From contig DAOVNU010000061.1 in NCBI GenBank assembly GCA_030630065.1, positions 1 to 5,486 of the forward strand: a DNA stretch of 5,486 nt. The letters are read 5' to 3'. How positions within the stretch are numbered: position 1 is the stretch's first letter; each line of letters begins with the position of its first letter. The stretch comes from a bacterium. GTDB lineage: Bacteria; Ratteibacteria; UBA8468. Shown here one piece after another: positions 4,299 to 5,486 of this stretch. The notes beneath the pieces were generated by a model. The model was not told the origin of the DNA and made no database searches. It saw only the letters and a list, made by a program, of their open reading frames with translations. The position numbers and the translations under genes were made by a program.

Positions 4299-5167
4299 AA
4301 CTTCCTTCTATTTTACTCGGGAGAAAATTGGATTCCCATAAAGGGGACTATGGACATCTATTGGTGATTGGCGGCTCTCCCGGGCTCACGGGAGCGACCG
4401 CTCTTTGCAGTTTATCGGCTCTCAGGGCTGGTGCCGGATTGGTAACCTTAGGTATCCCGGAAAGTTTAAATCCCATTCTTGAGGTGAAGTTAACAGAGGT
4501 AATGACCAAGCCCTTACCAGAGACCAAAGAGAAAACCGTTTCTCTAAAAGCATTGCCTACGGTCTTGGAATTTTCTAAAAAGATAGATGCTTTTGCCATT
4601 GGTCCCGGGATTTCTACGCAAAAGGAAACGGCAGATTTTCTGCTCAATCTCCTGCCTCAAATTGATAAACCAACTGTTCTGGATGCCGACGGACTCAATA
4701 TTCTGGCAAAAGACATTTCTGTTTTAAAAAAGATTAACGCCCCTTTTATCCTTTCCCCTCACCCCGGAGAGATGGCGCGGCTTGTTAAAAAACCTCTTTC
4801 CGAGATTCAGAAGAACCGGGAAAAAATTACCCGGGATTTTGCTGGCGCATATCGGGTTGTACTTGTTTTGAAAGGGTCTAAAACAATTGTTGCCGACCAA
4901 AAAAATACCTACATTAATCATACCGGCAATCCCGGAATGGCAACTGCCGGGAGTGGTGATGTACTTACCGGTATTATTGGTGCTTTGCTTGCGCAGGGTT
5001 TAAGTAGTTTTGAAGCAGCAAAATTTGGTGTTTATCTGCACGGTTTGGCCGGGGACCTTGCCGCTCAAAACAAAGGAGAAATTTCCCTTATCGCCAGCGA
5101 TATTCTCGAGAAATTACCCGAGGCATTCCTTACTTCTTCAGATTTTCTGCAATCTGGACAAAACTGA
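4295..5167 (+). CDS. nnrD: ADP-dependent NAD(P)H-hydrate dehydratase (stand-alone C-terminal Nnr domain)
   Basis: The 290-aa ribokinase-fold enzyme dehydrates S-NADHX and S-NADPHX back to NAD(P)H at the expense of ADP, repairing damaged cofactor in the cytoplasm. Motifs, numbered from ATG 4295: HKGDYGHLLVIGGS (15-28), GAGLVTLGIP, AIGPGIS (about 101-107), LDADGLN (129-135), LSPHPGEMARL (153-163), LKGSKTIV, and the GNPGMATAGSGDVLTG active-site stretch (211-226) with the likely catalytic Asp at 222. The N-terminal NnrE epimerase domain, fused in many bacteria to give about 500 aa, is absent; epimerisation must be done elsewhere or not at all. I chose ATG 4295 because it overlaps the acpS TGA as ATGA, copying the lemA/acpS junction; TTG at 4280 would add five residues. 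The 3' end overlaps a leftward small gene by 38 bp. No terminator with a T run follows. Confidence 0.93.
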   Translation: MKLPSILLGRKLDSHKGDYGHLLVIGGSPGLTGATALCSLSALRAGAGLVTLGIPESLNPILEVKLTEVMTKPLPETKEKTVSLKALPTVLEFSKKIDAFAIGPGISTQKETADFLLNLLPQIDKPTVLDADGLNILAKDISVLKKINAPFILSPHPGEMARLVKKPLSEIQKNREKITRDFAGAYRVVLVLKGSKTIVADQKNTYINHTGNPGMATAGSGDVLTGIIGALLAQGLSSFEAAKFGVYLHGLAGDLAAQNKGEISLIASDILEKLPEAFLTSSDFLQSGQN

Positions 5168-5330
5168 TGGCAATGGTGAAAAGTAAGCAGATGCCGGTAA
5201 ATCTCACGTAAGACAGTGGAAGAAGACCATAGAAGCGCGTCCCGGTTATTTTAGCGATTATCCCGGCGAACAAACTTAAGCCAGCAAGAGCAAATAAATA
5301 CTGACAGCAGAGGGGAAATTTACATTTCAT
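5130..5330 (-). CDS. Small two-pass membrane protein of unknown function
   Basis: This 66-aa protein is not one I recognise. It has two hydrophobic stretches, about residues 10-26 and 43-60, joined by a short loop containing TGTRFYG and LPLSYVRF, and a short KK-ending tail. Cysteines are at 3, 8, 9 and 48. Support for a real gene is good despite its size: GGAGGTGA (complement of 5337-5344) is a strong ribosome-binding site seven bases before ATG, and a near-consensus promoter with a perfect TATAAT lies about 34 bases further up. Its last 38 bases overlap the end of nnrD tail to tail. It is divergently transcribed from the gene starting at 5450. The function cannot be inferred. Confidence 0.72.
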   Translation of the reverse strand: MKCKFPLCCQYLFALAGLSLFAGIIAKITGTRFYGLLPLSYVRFTGICLLFTIAISFVQIAENLKK

Positions 5331-5370
5331 CTTTTCTCACCTCCCGTAACAGTTTTTTTAAATCAAGTTT

Positions 5371-5399
5371 ATTATACCACATTTTATATCTTTTGACAA
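5371..5399 (-). promoter_or_regulatory. Strong sigma70-type promoter for the small membrane protein
   Basis: On the minus strand: -35 TTGTCA (complement of 5394-5399), a 17-base spacer, and a perfect -10 TATAAT (complement of 5371-5376) preceded by TGG as an extended -10. The transcript should start near 5364, leaving a leader of about 34 bases that carries the SD site. The -35 overlaps that of the divergent promoter by five bases. Confidence 0.8.
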
Positions 5400-5421
5400 G
5401 AAAAACAAAATATTCTATACT
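5393..5421 (+). promoter_or_regulatory. Sigma70-type promoter for the gene starting at 5450
   Basis: A perfect -35 TTGACA (5393-5398), a 17-base spacer and -10 TATACT (5416-5421). The predicted start is near 5428, giving a leader of about 22 bases with the SD site. It is back to back with the promoter of the leftward small gene, through the shared 7-bp motif TTGACAA (5393-5399). Confidence 0.78.
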
Positions 5422-5449
5422 GGTTAAAACATAAAAGAAAGGAGAAAAA

Positions 5450-5486
5450 ATGTTAGTGACAGGCAAAGAGTTAGTAGGGAAAGCAG
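5450..5486 (+). CDS. Start of a gene cut by the window edge, possibly class II fructose-bisphosphate aldolase
   Basis: Only twelve codons are visible: MLVTGKELVGKA. The start is well supported by AAAGGAG at 5438-5444 with five bases to ATG, and by a strong promoter upstream. The opening LVT-x-KE-x-x-x-KA resembles the first residues of class II ketose-bisphosphate aldolases, zinc enzymes of glycolysis and gluconeogenesis that usually continue into a GYAVGAFN-like segment. That identification is a guess from a very short match; the existence of the gene is much more certain than its function. Confidence 0.4.
   Translation, partial: MLVTGKELVGKA

Noticed and set aside
5139..5156. Hairpin CAGATT-TTCTGC-AATCTG at the end of nnrD as an operon terminator
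   Set aside because: The 6-bp stem is AT-rich and no T run follows on either strand, so termination is not supported.

Overview
The window looks like ordinary chromosomal DNA from a free-living bacterium. It is dense, moderately AT-rich, has sigma70-type promoters and good Shine-Dalgarno sites, and shows no phage, transposase or CRISPR signal. The gene mix is LemA, a bacterial GIDE-domain protein, PilZ, rpmA without its usual partners, and tRNAs without encoded CCA. Together with two GTCATT...TGAC palindromic repeats of a type I associate with uncultured Gram-negative lineages (Omnitrophota, some Deltaproteobacteria and PVC-like phyla), this points that way. The phylum is an inference that I hold weakly.

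Left block (1-1563): the 3' part of folC (folylpolyglutamate/dihydrofolate synthase) runs rightward off the left edge. It meets, tail to tail with a 15-bp overlap, a leftward PilZ-domain gene. A likely terminator for the pilZ transcript lies inside the end of folC.

Middle block (1564-2121): tRNA-Val(TAC) and tRNA-Asp(GTC) are on the minus strand and tRNA-Glu(CTC) is on the plus strand. Two different, size-matched (82 and 84 bp) nested palindromes sit on either side of tRNA-Asp. The Val and Glu tRNAs are driven by divergent promoters whose -35 hexamers overlap by five of six bases.

Right block (2013-5167): tRNA-Glu appears to head one long rightward operon: rpmA (ribosomal protein L27), a GIDE-domain membrane protein with an EF-hand-like loop, lemA, acpS (holo-ACP synthase) and nnrD (ADP-dependent NAD(P)H-hydrate dehydratase). 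Gaps are 36, 12 and 9 bp, then two ATGA overlaps. The operon mixes translation (tRNA, L27), a membrane module of unknown job (GIDE + LemA), lipid-synthesis activation and nicotinamide cofactor repair.

Right edge (5130-5486): a leftward 66-aa membrane protein with a strong promoter and SD site overlaps the end of nnrD. It diverges from a gene beginning at 5450 that runs off the window, possibly a class II aldolase. These two genes again use back-to-back promoters with overlapping -35 boxes.

No wholly new system is evident. The most unusual items are the repeated shared -35 divergent promoter design, the palindromes bracketing tRNA-Asp, the solitary shortened L27 gene behind a tRNA, and the GIDE/LemA pair with a near-canonical EF-hand loop.
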